From: Pedobacter heparinus DSM 2366
GTDB lineage: Bacteria > Bacteroidota > Bacteroidia > Sphingobacteriales > Sphingobacteriaceae
Reading direction: 5' to 3'
Length of the DNA stretch: 64,000 nucleotides
Assembly (NCBI RefSeq): GCF_000023825.1
Contig: NC_013061.1
Span: 682,001-746,000, forward strand
The notes under the pieces were generated by a model. The model had not been told where the DNA came from. It saw nothing but the letters and a program-made list of their open reading frames with translations, and searched no databases. Of this stretch, positions 63,628 through 64,000 are shown one piece after another (position 1 is the stretch's first letter; each line of letters begins with the position of its first letter). A program made the translations under genes and the position numbers.

Positions 63628-64000
63628 TCAGGTTTTAAGCTTGTGGCTGTAAAAATTGTAAATTAATATATTTAACCCAACAACCAAAGCCGTGCCCAGA
63701 CAAAATAATGGCCACTGGCCTTTTTCCCATAGCCATAAGCCAAATGCTGAGCCAACTGATGCACCGACAAAACTGACAGACATAAAAATAGTATTCAGTC
63801 GGTTGCGTGCTTCGGGAACCAATGCATAAATCCTGGTTTGGTTGGTAACATGAATGGCCTGTTGCCCTATGTCAATCAAAATTATTCCGGCAACAAACAG
63901 ATATAGATGGCTGCCAGTAAAATAAAAGGCAGCAATACTGATTAACTGTAAAATAAGTCCTGTTAAGAGGTTTTTGCGCGGATTTTTACCAGTGCTCAGT
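63628..64000 (-). CDS. MFS transporter, C-terminal part (cut by window end)
   Basis: About 124 codons of the C-terminus; the frame stays open to the right edge, so the start lies outside. Four hydrophobic helices are visible, with GKNPRKNLL as a cytoplasmic loop and IDIGQQAIHVTNQTRIYAL, EARNRLNTIFMSVSFVGASVG, which resemble YgaY/ProP-like drug or sugar exporters. Substrate unknown. The GNAT gene follows directly. Confidence 0.8.
   Translation of the reverse strand, partial: LSTGKNPRKNLLTGLILQLISIAAFYFTGSHLYLFVAGIILIDIGQQAIHVTNQTRIYALVPEARNRLNTIFMSVSFVGASVGSAFGLWLWEKGQWPLFCLGTALVVGLNILIYNFYSHKLKT

Overview
The window looks like chromosomal DNA of a Bacteroidota bacterium, most likely Sphingobacteriaceae (Pedobacter-like). 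The grounds are a SusC/SusD pair, promoters of the Bacteroidota type (TTG, about 19 bases, TAnnTTTG), few Shine-Dalgarno sites, zinc-free uS14 and bL36, one-piece hybrid histidine kinases, DUF2723, DUF5689 and VF530-type proteins, and the gene order rpsL-rpsG-fusA-rpsJ. The genus is an inference; no rRNA is present.

Layout. (1) 1-14250, plus strand: a glycerol-phosphate locus. It holds the end of glpD, a SusC/SusD/DUF5689 outer-membrane set, a small cysteine-containing secreted protein, a Tat-exported metallophosphoesterase, a lipoprotein, a glycerophosphodiesterase lipoprotein, glpT and an SGNH hydrolase. Together they read as uptake and breakdown of phospholipid-derived glycerophosphodiesters to glycerol-3-phosphate and then dihydroxyacetone phosphate. 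(2) 14261-23083: fatty acid desaturase, accA, a DUF2723 membrane protein, tRNA-Gln, prs, rplY and pth. The accA/DUF2723 gap is filled by two inverted copies of an 84/81-bp palindromic unit. (3) 23073-31249, minus strand: a signalling cluster of two hybrid kinases, a CheR-type methyltransferase without CheB, and a LytS/LytTR pair. (4) 31363-34702: small genes, including an ArsC/Spx-family protein, a VF530-type protein and a PagL-like lipid A deacylase.

(5) 34748-55459: the translation superoperon. rpsL-rpsG-fusA-rpsJ is cut off from rplC by three unrelated genes (a coiled-coil membrane protein and a TauE/DUF1634 pair). A new promoter before rplC then drives rplC-D-W-B, rpsS, rplV, rpsC, rplP, rpmC, rpsQ, rplN-X-E, rpsN, rpsH, rplF-R, rpsE, rpmD. 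Further blocks are rplO-secY-map and infA-rpmJ-rpsM-rpsK-rpsD-rpoA-rplQ. Hairpins that look like terminators or attenuators sit at the fusA/rpsJ, rpmD/rplO and rpsD/rpoA junctions. rpmD and rpmJ are short genes, read directly from the sequence.

(6) 55465-64000: a 2H phosphoesterase, a SAM methyltransferase, dnaK, a nucleotidyltransferase, a HerA-like ATPase, an M42 aminopeptidase, a GNAT acetyltransferase and the C-terminal part of an MFS transporter cut by the window edge. No CRISPR array, prophage or transposase gene was seen. The least explained items are the inverted palindromic pair at 16635-16999, five 11-bp iterons at 20409-20463, the hairpin-bracketed small secreted protein at 8209-8697, and the RGG-like tail on ribosomal protein uS3.
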